DNA of 64,000 nt from Microvirga alba (lineage in GTDB: Bacteria > Pseudomonadota > Alphaproteobacteria > Rhizobiales > Beijerinckiaceae), in assembly GCF_015694465.1 (NCBI RefSeq), contig NZ_JADQDO010000004.1:1-64000 (forward strand). The letters are read 5' to 3'. Position numbers and translations under genes: made by a program. The notes under the pieces were generated by a model. That model ran no database searches. It was not told the origin of the DNA and saw nothing but the letters and a program-made list of their open reading frames with translations. The first letter of the stretch is position 1, and each line of letters begins with the position of its first letter. Of the stretch, positions 47,757 through 57,120 are shown in pieces.

Positions 47757-48767
47757 TTATTGCACCGGGCACTTCGAATCGGACATGTAGTCATGCACCT
47801 TGATGGCGCCGGACTTGATGCCTTCGGCGGCCTTGTCGGCGGCTGCCTTCATCTCAGGCGTGATGAGCGCCTTGTTGTTGTCGTCGAGCGCCCACGCCAC
47901 GCCATCTTCCTTGAGGCCGAGCACGGAGACGCCAGCCTTGAAGGTGCCCTTCTTGGCCTGATCGAACGCATTGTAGGTCGCGATATCGACGCGCTTCACC
48001 ATCGAGGTGAGCACCTTGCCGGGGTGCATGCCGTTCTGGTTCGAATCGACGCCGATGCTGAACTTGCCCGCATCCGCCGCCGCGCGCATGACGCCTACGC
48101 CCGTGCCGCCAGCCGCATGATAAACGACGTCAGCGCCGCGATCGATCTGGCTCTTGGCGAGCTCGCCGCCCTTCACCGGGTCGGTCCAGGCCGCGCCGGT
48201 AGTGCCGGTCATGTTCTGGAACACTTCAGCATTCGCCTTGGCGAATTTCGCGCCCTGGACGTAACCGCAGGCGAATTTGCGGATCAGGGGAATGTCCATG
48301 CCGCCGACGAAGCCGACCTTGCCTGTCTTCGAGGCCTGCACAGCCAGGAGGCCGACGAGGAACGAACCTTCGTGCTCCTTGAAGACGACCGACTGGACGT
48401 TCGGCTTCTCGACGACGGCGTCGATGATGGCGAACTTGGTCTTGGGGAACTCTTCGGCGACCTTCTTCAGCGCAGTCTCCTGGCTGAAGCCGACGGCCAC
48501 GATCGGCGAGAAGCCATCGCGAGCGAAGCGGCGGAGCGCCTGCTCACGCTGCGCGTCGTTCTGCGGCTCGAAGTCGCGGTAGTCGGTCCCCGTTTCCTTC
48601 TTGTACTTCTCAGCGCCGGTGTGGACGCCCTCGTTGAAGGATTTGTCGAACTTTCCGCCGAGATCGTAGACGATCGCCGGCTTGAACGCATCCTGCGCGA
48701 AAGCCGCTGTGGCGGAAAAGGCGAGGCCTGCAAGCGCAAGGCCGAATTTAGTCGCTGTCATTGGCAT
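47757..48767 (-). CDS. BMP-family nucleoside-binding protein
   Basis: 336 residues. Sec signal peptide ending in AAFAQ, no lipobox. Basic membrane protein family: mature start KPAIVYDLGGKFDKSFNE, then KVGFVGGMDIPLI and VYHAAGGTGVGVM. These receptors bind nucleosides for NupABC-type importers. Strong ribosome site AGGGGA. First gene of the leftward operon that runs to ghrA and divergent from the MoeB/ThiF-like gene. Confidence 0.92.
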   Translation of the reverse strand: MPMTATKFGLALAGLAFSATAAFAQDAFKPAIVYDLGGKFDKSFNEGVHTGAEKYKKETGTDYRDFEPQNDAQREQALRRFARDGFSPIVAVGFSQETALKKVAEEFPKTKFAIIDAVVEKPNVQSVVFKEHEGSFLVGLLAVQASKTGKVGFVGGMDIPLIRKFACGYVQGAKFAKANAEVFQNMTGTTGAAWTDPVKGGELAKSQIDRGADVVYHAAGGTGVGVMRAAADAGKFSIGVDSNQNGMHPGKVLTSMVKRVDIATYNAFDQAKKGTFKAGVSVLGLKEDGVAWALDDNNKALITPEMKAAADKAAEGIKSGAIKVHDYMSDSKCPVQ

Positions 48768-48913
48768 TGTTCCCCTGTTTGGCGCCGGCTTGTTACCCGG
48801 TTGCGCCCAGACGATGGCACGGGAAGGGTCATGACGCCAAGCACCCTGTCAAGCCGTTGATGTTATTTCCTCCGTGGAATGGTTGATAGACCCGGCCATG
48901 ACGCTAAGGTCAC

Positions 48914-49708
48914 ATGATGCCGCTGATGCCCGACGAGATCGACCGCTATGCCCGCCACCTCGTTCTTCGCGACGTGGGAGGTCCAGGCCAATTGAAATTA
49001 AAGGCCTCCCGCGTCCTTGTGATCGGCGCCGGGGGCCTGGGCACTCCGCTGATTCAGTATCTCGCAGCGTCAGGTCTCGGAACCATCGGGATCGTGGACG
49101 ATGACGTGGTTTCGCTCGACAATCTGCAGCGCCAGGTCATCCACGGAACGCCGGACGTCGGCCGTACCAAGGTGGAAAGCGCGGCGGGGGCCGTCGCACG
49201 GCTCAATCCTCACGTTACGGTAGAGCCTCATCATCTGAGACTGACTGCGGAGAATGCGCGGGACCTGATCCGCCGCTACGATCTCGTTGCAGATGGGTCG
49301 GACAATTTCGAGACCCGATATGCCGTCTCGGACGCCTGTTTCCTCGAGAGAAAGCCTCTCGTTACGGCAGCCCTCGGACAATTCGATGGATCTCTGACAA
49401 CGATTCGAGCCCATGAGACGGGCCCGCACGGCAAGCCGAATCCGACCTATCGCTGTCTCTTCCCCTCTCCGCCTCCGCCCGGCGCGATTCCGACCTGTGC
49501 GGAAGCCGGAGTGCTCGGCGCGCTCGCCGGCGTCATGGGAAGCCTGATGGCGATGGAAGTGATCAGGGAGATTGTCGGCTTCGGCGAAAGCCTCGTCGGT
49601 CGATTGCTGATGGTCGACGCGCGCTCGATGCGCTTCGACACCATCCGCTACGGCTGGGATGAGAATAATCCGCTGAATGGGAGCGGCGTTACGCCCCCCT
49701 CATCCTGA
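48914..49708 (+). CDS. ThiF/MoeB family sulfur-carrier adenylyltransferase
   Basis: 264 residues (ATG 48914 with AAGG upstream; ATG 48917 also possible). The ATP-binding loop is GAGGLGTPLIQYL with the acidic IVDDDVVSLDNLQRQ, and DGSDNFETRY later; TCAEAGVLGALAG is kept. Such enzymes activate the C terminus of MoaD, ThiS or similar carriers; which one is served here cannot be told, as no molybdopterin or thiamine gene is adjacent. The extra rhodanese domain of some homologues is absent. The last codons and stop fall inside a dispersed repeat. Confidence 0.87.
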   Translation: MMPLMPDEIDRYARHLVLRDVGGPGQLKLKASRVLVIGAGGLGTPLIQYLAASGLGTIGIVDDDVVSLDNLQRQVIHGTPDVGRTKVESAAGAVARLNPHVTVEPHHLRLTAENARDLIRRYDLVADGSDNFETRYAVSDACFLERKPLVTAALGQFDGSLTTIRAHETGPHGKPNPTYRCLFPSPPPPGAIPTCAEAGVLGALAGVMGSLMAMEVIREIVGFGESLVGRLLMVDARSMRFDTIRYGWDENNPLNGSGVTPPSS

Positions 49709-49815
49709 GAGGCGAGGCGTCTCGAAGGACGCAGGCGGCGCATCCAGTAAGCTGCTGGAAACGCTTCGCCCTTCGAGACGGATTGCGATGCAACCCTCCT
49801 CAGCGTGAGGCTGAG
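49698..49815. repeat. Dispersed palindromic repeat overlapping a gene end
   Basis: Left arm CCTCATCCTGAGAGGCGAGG with TCTCGAAGGACGCAGG; right arm CGCCCTTCGAGACGG and CCTCAGCGTGAGGCTGAG. Its left end supplies the last codons and the TGA stop of the MoeB/ThiF-like gene, and its right end lies just before pheT. Related to 14437-14478. Confidence 0.75.
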
Positions 49816-49819
49816 TTGA

Positions 49820-52243
49820 TTACCCGCGCAACACCGCGCCGGTCTTCTTGGCCACCTCGCCGACGATCTTCGCCGAAACCGCTTCGATCTCGACATCGGT
49901 CAGGGTCTTCTCGGTCGGCTGGAGGGTGACCGCGATCGCGACGGACTTCTTGTCGGGATCGATGCCGGTGCCCTCGTAGATGTCGAACACCTCGACGCCG
50001 ACGATGAGCTGACGCTCGGCTCCTTGAGCCGCCTTGATGATGTCTCCTGCCGCCACGTTGCGTCCGACCACGAAGGCGTAGTCGCGGGTGATGGGCTGGA
50101 AGTCCGACAGAACCAGCTTCGGCTTCATCTTGGTCGGCTTGGTCTTCGGCGGCGGCAGCGCATCAAGGGTCAGCTCGAAAGCGACGAGCGGGCCCTTCAG
50201 GTCGAGCGCCTTCAAGACCTTGGGATGAACCTCGCCGAACGCGCCGATCACATTCTTGGGGCCGAACTGCAAGGTGCCCGAGCGGCCGGGGTGGAACCAG
50301 GCCGGAGCGCCAGGCACGACCTGCAAGCCGCCGGCCGGGATGCCCAGCGTGCCCAGAAGCGACAGAATGTCTGCCTTGGCGTCGAAGGCATCGACGGTGA
50401 CGGCGCCGCCATCCCAATGACGTCCCACGCCCTCAGCGCGGGCCGTGCCGCGACGCACGCCTGCGGCCTTGATGGTCTGGCCCTCCGGCTCGTCCGAGGC
50501 GAAGCATTGGCCGACCTCGAACAACGCGACGTCGCCATAGCCGCGATCCGCATTGCGTTGGGCTGCCTTCAGCAGGCCGGGCAACAGGCTCGGGCGCATA
50601 TCGGAGAGATCGGCAGCGATCGGGTTCGCCAGCGCCAGGCGCGCATCGCCGCCGCCGAACAGCTCCGCCTCGCTCTTGGCGATGAAGGACCAGGTGACGG
50701 CTTCCACCAACCCACGCGTCGCAAGCACGCGACGGGCGAGACGGGTACGCTTCTGGATCAACGTCAGGATCGGCTTGGCAACCGCCGCCTCAAGGCGCGG
50801 CAGGGGTTTCGGCAGGATGCGGTCAACGCCCGCGATGCGGATGACTTCTTCGACGAGATCCGCCTTGCCTTCGATATCCGAACGCCAGGACGGCGGCACG
50901 ACGTTCACGCGCTCACCCGAGCCCGAGACCACGAAGCCGAGCTTTTCCAGAATCGGCTTCGATTCGGCAGGCGGAACATCGAGGCCAGACAGGCGCGAAA
51001 CCTCCGCCCAGGGAAATTCGATGACGCGCTTTGTCTCCGGCACCTTGCCGGCGACAACTGCTTCACTTGCCTCGCCGCCGCAAAGGTCGATGACCATGCG
51101 GGTGGCAAAATCGAGTCCCGGCAAGGTATAGGCCGGGTCGATGCCGCGCTCGAAGCGGTAGCGCGCATCGGTGATGATGCCGAGTTTGCGGCCCGACTGC
51201 GCGATGTTGAGCGGGTCCCAGAGGGCCGATTCGATCAGCACGTCGGTGGTGCTCTCATCGCACCCCGAATGCTCGCCGCCCATGATGCCGGCAATGGACT
51301 CAACTCCGCTCTCGTCGGCGATGACGACATTGCCGTGATCGAGCTTATAGGTGCGTCCGTCGAGGGCCAGAATCTCCTCGCCGTCTTTCGCCCGGCGAAT
51401 TGTGAGGTTGCCCTTCACTTTTTTGGCGTCGAAGACATGGAGCGGACGGCCGCGATCGAAGGTCACGTAGTTGGTGATGTCCACGAGCGCATTGATCGGG
51501 CGCAGGCCGATAGAGAGAAGTCGGCGCTGCATCCAATCCGGCGACGGGCCGTTCTTGACGCCGCGCACGAGGCGAAGCGCGAAAGTCGGGCAGAGCTTCT
51601 CGTCGCCCGGCGCGAAATCGAGCTTTACGGAAACCGGGCAGGCACCCTTCGCCGCGACGGACGGGACGGTCTCGCCCTTCAGCGTGCCAAGGCCCGCCGC
51701 CGCGAGATCACGGGCGATGCCGTGGATCGAGGTGCAATCGGGACGGTTCGGCGTCAGGTTTATCTCGATCACCGGATCGTCGAGGCCGGCATAGGCCGCG
51801 TAAGCGACGCCCACCGGCGCATCAGCCGGGAGGTCGATGATGCCGTCGTGATCGTCGGAGATTTCGAGTTCCGCCGCCGAGCACAGCATGCCCCGGCTCT
51901 CAACGCCGCGAATGGTGCCGATGCCGAGCGTGATATTCTTGCCCGGAATGTAGGTACCAGGCGGCGCGAAGACGCTCTTCATGCCGGTGCGGGCGTTCGG
52001 CGCGCCGCAGACGACCTGGATCGGCGCCCCCTCGCCCGTATCCACGACACAGACGCGAAGTCTATCGGCGTTGGGGTGCTGCTCGGCGGAAACGACGTAG
52101 GCGATCTTGTAAGCGCCAAGCGCCTTCGCCTTGTCCTCCACGCCCTCGACCTCGAGGCCGATGCGGGTGAGCGTCTCCACGATCTCATCGAGGGACGCCG
52201 TGGTGTCGAGGTGGTCTTTCAACCAGGAGAGGGTGAATTTCAT
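49820..52243 (-). CDS. pheT: Phenylalanine-tRNA ligase beta subunit
   Basis: 807 residues, bacterial length. Domains in order: N-terminal tRNA-binding OB fold (about 40-150, with [20 protein letters not shown]), B3/B4 editing domain (about 210-385), B5 DNA-binding-like fold (about 405-475), the inactive catalytic-like domain, and the C-terminal ferredoxin-fold anticodon-binding domain with [15 protein letters not shown]. Fourteen bases after pheS, forming pheST. Confidence 0.97.
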   Translation of the reverse strand: MKFTLSWLKDHLDTTASLDEIVETLTRIGLEVEGVEDKAKALGAYKIAYVVSAEQHPNADRLRVCVVDTGEGAPIQVVCGAPNARTGMKSVFAPPGTYIPGKNITLGIGTIRGVESRGMLCSAAELEISDDHDGIIDLPADAPVGVAYAAYAGLDDPVIEINLTPNRPDCTSIHGIARDLAAAGLGTLKGETVPSVAAKGACPVSVKLDFAPGDEKLCPTFALRLVRGVKNGPSPDWMQRRLLSIGLRPINALVDITNYVTFDRGRPLHVFDAKKVKGNLTIRRAKDGEEILALDGRTYKLDHGNVVIADESGVESIAGIMGGEHSGCDESTTDVLIESALWDPLNIAQSGRKLGIITDARYRFERGIDPAYTLPGLDFATRMVIDLCGGEASEAVVAGKVPETKRVIEFPWAEVSRLSGLDVPPAESKPILEKLGFVVSGSGERVNVVPPSWRSDIEGKADLVEEVIRIAGVDRILPKPLPRLEAAVAKPILTLIQKRTRLARRVLATRGLVEAVTWSFIAKSEAELFGGGDARLALANPIAADLSDMRPSLLPGLLKAAQRNADRGYGDVALFEVGQCFASDEPEGQTIKAAGVRRGTARAEGVGRHWDGGAVTVDAFDAKADILSLLGTLGIPAGGLQVVPGAPAWFHPGRSGTLQFGPKNVIGAFGEVHPKVLKALDLKGPLVAFELTLDALPPPKTKPTKMKPKLVLSDFQPITRDYAFVVGRNVAAGDIIKAAQGAERQLIVGVEVFDIYEGTGIDPDKKSVAIAVTLQPTEKTLTDVEIEAVSAKIVGEVAKKTGAVLRG

Positions 52244-52257
52244 AACTTTACTCTCCT

Positions 52258-53340
52258 TTACGAGGTCAGGCCGCTAACGAGCGACGGAATATCCAGCGGG
52301 CGGAAGCCGTAATGGTTCAGCCAGCGGACATCAGCCTCGAAGAAGGGGCGCAGGTCCGGCATGCCGTATTTCAGCATGGCGATGCGGTCGATCCCCATGC
52401 CCCAGGCGAAGCCCTGGTACTGGTCGGGATCGAGGCCGCAGTTGCGCAGAACGTTCGGATGAACCATGCCGCAGCCGAGAATCTCGAGCCAATCCTCGCC
52501 CTCGCCGAAGCGGATCTCGCCGCCCTTGCGGGAGCACTGGATGTCGACTTCGGCGGACGGCTCGGTGAAGGGGAAGAAGGACGGGCGGAAGCGCATCTTC
52601 ACCTGCTCGACCTCGAAGAACGCCTTGCAGAACTCTTCCAGAATCCACTTCATATGCGCGATGTTCGCCTCGGTATCGATCACGAGGCCTTCCACCTGGT
52701 GGAACATCGGCGTGTGGGTCTGGTCCGAATCGTGACGATAGGTCCGGCCCGGGCAGATGACCCGAATCGGCGGCTTCTGAGACATCATGGTGCGAACCTG
52801 CACCGGGGAGGTGTGGGTCCGCAGCACCTTGCGCTCACCCTTCTCGTCGGGGGCGAGGAAGAAGGTGTCGTGCATCTCGCGGGCGGGATGGCCCTCGGGG
52901 AAGTTCAGCGCCGTGAAGTTGAGGTAGTCCGTCTCGATATCCGGCCCTTCGGCGACCGAGAATCCCATATCGGCGAAAATCGCGGTCAGCTCTTCGATGA
53001 CCTGGCTGATCGGGTGGATGCGCCCGCGGGTCTCAGGCCCCTCCTGCACCGGCAGGGTGACGTCGACGCGCTCGGCGGCGAGACGGACGTCGAGGGCCGC
53101 CTCGGCGAGGGTTTCCTTCTTGGTGGCGATCGCCGTCTGAACCTTGTCGCGCAATCCGTTGATGAGCGGCCCCCGCTCCTTGCGCTCCTCAGGCGACATG
53201 GCGCCAAGCGTCTTCAGGAGTTCGGAGACGGAGCCCTTCTTGCCGAGCGCGGCCACGCGCACGGTTTCAAGAGCCGCTTCATCGCCGGCGGCTTCGACCT
53301 GGGTGATCAGGTCATGTTCGAGATGGTTGAGGTCGGTCAT
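52258..53340 (-). CDS. pheS: Phenylalanine-tRNA ligase alpha subunit
   Basis: 360 residues. N-terminal coiled coil (about 1-95) that contacts tRNA, then the class II catalytic core with [19 protein letters not shown], the [12 protein letters not shown] motif 2 region, HQVEGLVID and the C-terminal [13 protein letters not shown] motif 3. Catalyses tRNA(Phe) charging together with PheT. About 230 bases after rplT, with a terminator in between. Confidence 0.97.
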   Translation of the reverse strand: MTDLNHLEHDLITQVEAAGDEAALETVRVAALGKKGSVSELLKTLGAMSPEERKERGPLINGLRDKVQTAIATKKETLAEAALDVRLAAERVDVTLPVQEGPETRGRIHPISQVIEELTAIFADMGFSVAEGPDIETDYLNFTALNFPEGHPAREMHDTFFLAPDEKGERKVLRTHTSPVQVRTMMSQKPPIRVICPGRTYRHDSDQTHTPMFHQVEGLVIDTEANIAHMKWILEEFCKAFFEVEQVKMRFRPSFFPFTEPSAEVDIQCSRKGGEIRFGEGEDWLEILGCGMVHPNVLRNCGLDPDQYQGFAWGMGIDRIAMLKYGMPDLRPFFEADVRWLNHYGFRPLDIPSLVSGLTS

Positions 53341-53408
53341 CGGTCCCGTGCCAGAATGCGTGCGCTTGAGTGAGACGCGGCGCGGGAACCGTCAAGCCTA
53401 CCGAGCCG

Positions 53409-53442
53409 CAAAAAATCAAACGACAGCGTAGCTACGCCGTCG
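53409..53442 (-). terminator. Intrinsic terminator or attenuator upstream of pheST
   Basis: Read on the minus strand: CGACGGCG, a TAGCTA loop, CGCTGTCG, then TTTGATTTTTT. It lies about 130 bases after rplT and 70 bases before pheS. A 30-codon open frame on the minus strand, starting in the repeat at 53463-53513, ends with a TGA just after the hairpin, which would fit a leader-peptide attenuator, but it is not rich in Phe codons. Termination of the rplT transcript is the simpler reading. Confidence 0.65.
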
Positions 53443-53462
53443 GTGCGAATGGTCTCGGAGGC

Positions 53463-53513
53463 GAAGCATGATCCGGAAAAGTGGAATCCGGTTTTCCGGA
53501 AGGATCATGCGGT
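53463..53513. repeat. Dispersed palindromic repeat between rplT and pheS
   Basis: GCATGATCCGGAAAAGTGG and GGTTTTCCGGAAGGATCATGC form the two arms. A well-known rhizobial intergenic pattern. A second hairpin with A/T-rich loop (GGCGCGGCGG / CCGTCGCGCC, minus strand, 53528-53558) lies nearer rplT. Confidence 0.7.
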
Positions 53514-53570
53514 ATCAAGATAGAGCCGGCGCGACGGAAAAAGATCCGCCGCGCCGAAGCCAGGTTATCC

Positions 53571-53939
53571 TTAGGCGGCCTGCGCGGGCAGGGAAGCCTT
53601 GGCGCGCTCCACGTAAGCGGCGAAAGCAGCCGGCTCGTGGATGGCCATTTCGGACAGAACCTTGCGATCGATCTCGATCCCAGCCTTGCCGAGACCATCG
53701 ATAAATCGGGAATAGGTCAGGCCGTGCAGACGGACAGCGGCGTTGAGGCGCTGGATCCAGAGAGCGCGGAAAACGCGCTTCTTGTTCTTACGGTCGCGAT
53801 AAGCATATTGCATGCTCTTCTCGACCGCCTGCTTGGCGATGCGGATGGTATTCTTGCGGCGGCCATAAAAGCCCTTGGCGGCTTTCAGAACCTTCTTGTG
53901 CTTGGCGTGGGCGGTAACGCCCCGTTTGACGCGGGCCAT
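53571..53939 (-). CDS. rplT: Large ribosomal subunit protein bL20
   Basis: 122 residues, normal length. N-terminal basic extension [19 protein letters not shown] and the following [20 protein letters not shown] are typical; the globular end carries [19 protein letters not shown]. Assembles early on 23S rRNA. In E. coli L20 also represses rpmI-rplT translation. Forty-two bases after rpmI. Confidence 0.98.
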   Translation of the reverse strand: MARVKRGVTAHAKHKKVLKAAKGFYGRRKNTIRIAKQAVEKSMQYAYRDRKNKKRVFRALWIQRLNAAVRLHGLTYSRFIDGLGKAGIEIDRKVLSEMAIHEPAAFAAYVERAKASLPAQAA

Positions 53940-53981
53940 GGAAAAATTCCTTCAAAATCCGGGATGTCAGGGAAGAATGTC

Positions 53982-54182
53982 TCAGCCGTTGGGCAGGAAG
54001 AACTTCTTCACGTTGTACGCGTCGCTTTCGAACATGACGTTCGTGCCGCGCAGATTGCGGATCTGCTTCTTGGTCCGCTTGATCATCCCGTGACGCTTGC
54101 CGGCCTGGGCGTAAACGACCTTACCGGTGCCGGTGATTTTGAAGCGCTTTTTGGCGCCCGACTTCGTCTTCAGCTTGGGCAT
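53982..54182 (-). CDS. rpmI: Large ribosomal subunit protein bL35
   Basis: 66 residues from ATG 54182, with AGGAGAG directly upstream; the frame is open to 54332 but that part is upstream leader. The sequence starts [20 protein letters not shown] and is basic throughout, ending VKKFFLPNG, as in bL35. Followed by rplT. Confidence 0.98.
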   Translation of the reverse strand: MPKLKTKSGAKKRFKITGTGKVVYAQAGKRHGMIKRTKKQIRNLRGTNVMFESDAYNVKKFFLPNG

Positions 54183-54249
54183 TTTGCTCTCCTTTGGACG
54201 GGCTTCAAAAACGCTGAACGCCTTGAAAACCCTTATATTGCTGCATTGA

Positions 54250-54290
54250 GCAAAACAAACCGCCACGGCAGCCCTTACAGCCGGGCGGTT
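54250..54290 (-). promoter_or_regulatory. Second hairpin with T-rich tail in the rpmI leader
   Basis: Minus strand: AACCGCC (54290-54284) pairs with GGCGGTT (54264-54258) and an inner CGGC / GCCG pair extends the stem; GTTTGTTTTG follows. It lies about 70 bases before rpmI, downstream of the infC terminator. It could be an attenuator or part of an L20-binding leader. A TATAAG motif just beyond it may be a promoter element for rpmI-rplT. Confidence 0.45.
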
Positions 54291-54321
54291 CGATGAAGGG
54301 CGGCTTATGGCAGAAGGCCAC

Positions 54322-54357
54322 CCAAAAAGCAATGGCCGCCTCGCATGAGACGGCCAT
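54322..54357 (-). terminator. Intrinsic terminator of infC
   Basis: Minus strand: ATGGCCGTCTC and GAGGCGGCCAT form an 11-bp stem with one G-T pair and a four-base loop; TGCTTTTT follows. It starts 23 bases after the infC stop codon. Confidence 0.85.
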
Positions 54358-54379
54358 CGCGAAACTTTCTTGAACCCTC

Positions 54380-54922
54380 TTAGCGGGGCGCCAGAACCAT
54401 CACGACCTGACGGCCCTCGAAGTTCGGCTCCATCTCGACCTTGGCGATCTCGCCCACGTCCGACTTGACCCTATCGAGAACCTTGAGACCAAGATCCTGG
54501 TGGGCCATCTCACGGCCTCGGAAGCGCAGCGTGATCTTGACCTTGTTGCCTTCCTCGAAGAAGCCCTTCATCGCCTTCATCTTGACGTCGTAGTCATGAT
54601 CGTCGATGCCCGGGCGCAGCTTGATTTCCTTGACCTCGACGGTCTTCTGCTTCTTGCGCGCCTCGGCGGCCTTCTTCTGTTCGAGAAAGCGGTACTTGCC
54701 GTAGTCGAGAATCTTACAGACCGGGGGAGCCGAATTCGGGGCGATTTCGACGAGGTCGAGGCCCGCATCCTCAGCGAGACGCAGGGCATCGAAAAAGGCC
54801 ATAACGCCTTTGTTCTGTCCGGTATCGTCGATCAGCTGCACTTCGCGGACGCCGCGAATGTCTCGATTGGCGCGCGGTCCGTCCTTTTGCGGCACCGGCA
54901 TAGGTCTCATTGGTCGGCGAAT
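54380..54922 (-). CDS. infC: Translation initiation factor IF-3, with ATT start codon
   Basis: 180 residues when read from ATT at 54922. AGGAGA lies 8 bases before this ATT, whereas the first in-frame ATG (54910) has no ribosome site. A non-standard ATT start is the hallmark of infC and lets IF-3 repress its own translation. Family features: [18 protein letters not shown] near the N terminus, [20 protein letters not shown] in the linker region, and the C-terminal [15 protein letters not shown]. Binds the 30S subunit and checks the start codon. First gene of infC-rpmI-rplT-pheST, separated from rpmI by a terminator. Confidence 0.95.
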   Translation of the reverse strand: MRRPMRPMPVPQKDGPRANRDIRGVREVQLIDDTGQNKGVMAFFDALRLAEDAGLDLVEIAPNSAPPVCKILDYGKYRFLEQKKAAEARKKQKTVEVKEIKLRPGIDDHDYDVKMKAMKGFFEEGNKVKITLRFRGREMAHQDLGLKVLDRVKSDVGEIAKVEMEPNFEGRQVVMVLAPR

Positions 54923-55038
54923 GGCTCGTATCTCCTGTTTTAGGGCTCAGTCGGGGCCGGAGACTCTTTCGAATCTCAGATGACGCCTACTCAACTTTGC
55001 CACGAACGAACTGACATTTCGCGCAAATCCGCCGGAAG

Positions 55039-56283
55039 TCAACTTGTTCTGCGCGTGAAATGACCTTCCAGCAGGGCAGAATAGACGTCGAGGGTGCTCG
55101 ATACCATGTTCTCAAGTGAGAAGTGTCTCTGCACATGCATCCGGGCACGGGTCCCGAGAGCGTCACGGGCGCTGGCTCCCAGCGACAACGCCGCCCCCAC
55201 CGCCTCGGCCAGCGCATCCGCGTCGCCCGGAGCGATCCGCCAACCCGTGCGCTCATGCGGCAAAACGGCAGGCGGCGACAGAACGGTTTCCGGAACCGCG
55301 CCGAGATCTGACACGACCACCGGCGTTCCCATGGCCTGCGCCTCCACGGCGGAGCGGCCGAATGCCTCGGGCTCGGTTGAGGGAACTGTCACGACGGAGG
55401 CCGCGAGGAAAGCCGCCGGCATGTCTGTGCAATGGCCGACCCGGCGGACGATGCCTTGCAATTTGCGCGACTCAATTAGGTTGTCCAATTCGCGAACGTA
55501 GGAATCGCGCCCCTGCGGATCGCCCGCCAGGATATAAGCTACGTCCGTCACGCCCGCATCGCGCAGCTTGGCCGCCGCCTCGATCAAGACCTTCTGGCCT
55601 TTCCAACCCGTGAGCCGGGCGGCAAGGAGCACCACGCGCTCATGGGGTGCGACATTCCAGGACTTTCGCAAGACTTCCACCCGTTCCGGCGCGACGGCCG
55701 GGGGTGAGAAGGACAGAAAATCGGTTCCGCGATGGATGACTCGAACGCGATCATTGGCGAGCGGATAGAGCGAGCGGATCAGATCGCCGGTGTAGTGCGA
55801 ATTGGCGATCACCGCATCGCCACGCGCCATGACCGAGTTATAAAGCACCTTCACCGAGGAGCGGCCGGCATAGCTGCCGTGATAGGTTGTAACGAAGGGG
55901 ATGTTGAGCGACCGCGCTGCCCCCAAGGCGACCCAGGCCGGAGCGCGGGAGCGGGCATGAATCAGGGACACCCTCTCCTTCTGGCAGAGCTTGGCGAGCC
56001 GCCGCACGTTCAGGAACATCGAGACAGGGTTCTTCGTCGCGGCCTGGAACGGAAGCCAGATGCCGCCCTTGGCCTGAAGTTCGCCAACAAGACGCCCCCC
56101 CTCGGTCGCGACAAGTGCCCGCGCGCCGGAATGGGCGAGGCCTTCCGCGATATCCACGGTGGTGCGCTCCGCGCCGCCGGCTTCAAGTTCAGGAATGATC
56201 TGGAGGATGGTCCGACCCGCCAGCGGATGAAGATGGGAAGGCGGAAAGGCCGCCCCTCCGACAGGTCGCGTTGAAAAACTCAC
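55039..56283 (-). CDS. Glycosyltransferase family 4 protein
   Basis: 414 residues, GTG start. GT-B fold: N-terminal ELEAGGAERTTVDIAEGLA glycine-rich loop, and the nucleotide-sugar EX7E region in PSTEPEAFGRSAVEAQAMG. A retaining glycosyltransferase, probably for lipopolysaccharide or another surface glycan. No signal peptide. No other polysaccharide gene is adjacent. Divergent from the alpha/beta hydrolase gene. Confidence 0.9.
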   Translation of the reverse strand: MSFSTRPVGGAAFPPSHLHPLAGRTILQIIPELEAGGAERTTVDIAEGLAHSGARALVATEGGRLVGELQAKGGIWLPFQAATKNPVSMFLNVRRLAKLCQKERVSLIHARSRAPAWVALGAARSLNIPFVTTYHGSYAGRSSVKVLYNSVMARGDAVIANSHYTGDLIRSLYPLANDRVRVIHRGTDFLSFSPPAVAPERVEVLRKSWNVAPHERVVLLAARLTGWKGQKVLIEAAAKLRDAGVTDVAYILAGDPQGRDSYVRELDNLIESRKLQGIVRRVGHCTDMPAAFLAASVVTVPSTEPEAFGRSAVEAQAMGTPVVVSDLGAVPETVLSPPAVLPHERTGWRIAPGDADALAEAVGAALSLGASARDALGTRARMHVQRHFSLENMVSSTLDVYSALLEGHFTRRTS

Positions 56284-56352
56284 TGAGGTAAGAGCCTTCT
56301 GAATAGAATCATTGGTAAGCGTTGCTTTAAAGCAGTTGAGGATCAGTTAACC

Positions 56353-57111
56353 ATGCCGCAAACCATCACGGTCGGCCAGGGGGCCGAAGCACGTCAGATC
56401 GCGGTTCTGGCCCGAGAAGGCAAGGGAAAGCCGGTTGTCTGGCTTGGCGGCTTCAAATCCGACATGCGCTCCACCAAGGCGGAAGCGCTCGATGCCTGGG
56501 CCGAGAAGGCCGGACGGCCCTTTCTGCGCTTTGATTATAGCGGTCACGGCGAATCGGGGGGAGCCTTCGAGGAAGGCACCATCTCGCGCTGGCTCGAAGA
56601 TACGTTTGGCGTGCTCGACCGGTTCGTGGAAACGCGACCGATTCTCGTCGGCTCATCCATGGGGGGCTGGATTTCTCTGCTGGCGGCGCGCCGTCTGATG
56701 GAAAGCCGCCCTACTTGCGCACCCGCCGGACTCGTCCTCATCGCGCCGGCCACGGATTTCACGGAACGGCTGATGTGGGACCGCTTTCCGGACGACATCA
56801 AGCGCGCGGTTCTGGAGACGGGAGTGTATCACCGCCCCTCACCGTATTCCCCCGATCCCTACCCCATCACGAGGGGGCTGATCGAAGACGGGCGCAAACA
56901 TCTGCTCTTCGGGGGCCCGATCCAGACCGGCTGCCCGGTCCATATCCTCCAAGGGATGAAGGACCCCGACGTGCCCTGGAATCATGCACTCCAACTCGTG
57001 GAGCATCTGCCGGGAGACAGCGTCTCCCTCACTCTCATCAAGGATGGAGACCACCGCCTGTCCCGGCAGGAGGATTTGGAGCGCTTGATCGGGGCCGTTG
57101 AGGCGATCTAG
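56353..57111 (+). CDS. Alpha/beta hydrolase (ABHD10-like)
   Basis: 252 residues, GAGG upstream of the ATG. The nucleophile elbow is GSSMGGW, the likely acid is in GMKDPDVPW and the base in DGDHRLS. The pattern is that of the family containing mammalian mitochondrial ABHD10, a thioesterase that removes S-acyl groups from proteins. Substrate in bacteria is unknown. Convergent with the DUF1150 gene, nine bases away. Confidence 0.85.
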   Translation: MPQTITVGQGAEARQIAVLAREGKGKPVVWLGGFKSDMRSTKAEALDAWAEKAGRPFLRFDYSGHGESGGAFEEGTISRWLEDTFGVLDRFVETRPILVGSSMGGWISLLAARRLMESRPTCAPAGLVLIAPATDFTERLMWDRFPDDIKRAVLETGVYHRPSPYSPDPYPITRGLIEDGRKHLLFGGPIQTGCPVHILQGMKDPDVPWNHALQLVEHLPGDSVSLTLIKDGDHRLSRQEDLERLIGAVEAI

Positions 57112-57120
57112 CCACTGGCT

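Noticed and set aside
50024-52312. 762-codon plus-strand open frame opposite pheT
   Set aside because: Shadow of pheT; arginine-rich, no recognisable motif.
53341-53570. T-box or PheM-like Phe-rich leader for pheST
   Set aside because: No T-box sequence and no run of Phe codons in a translated frame ahead of the hairpin.
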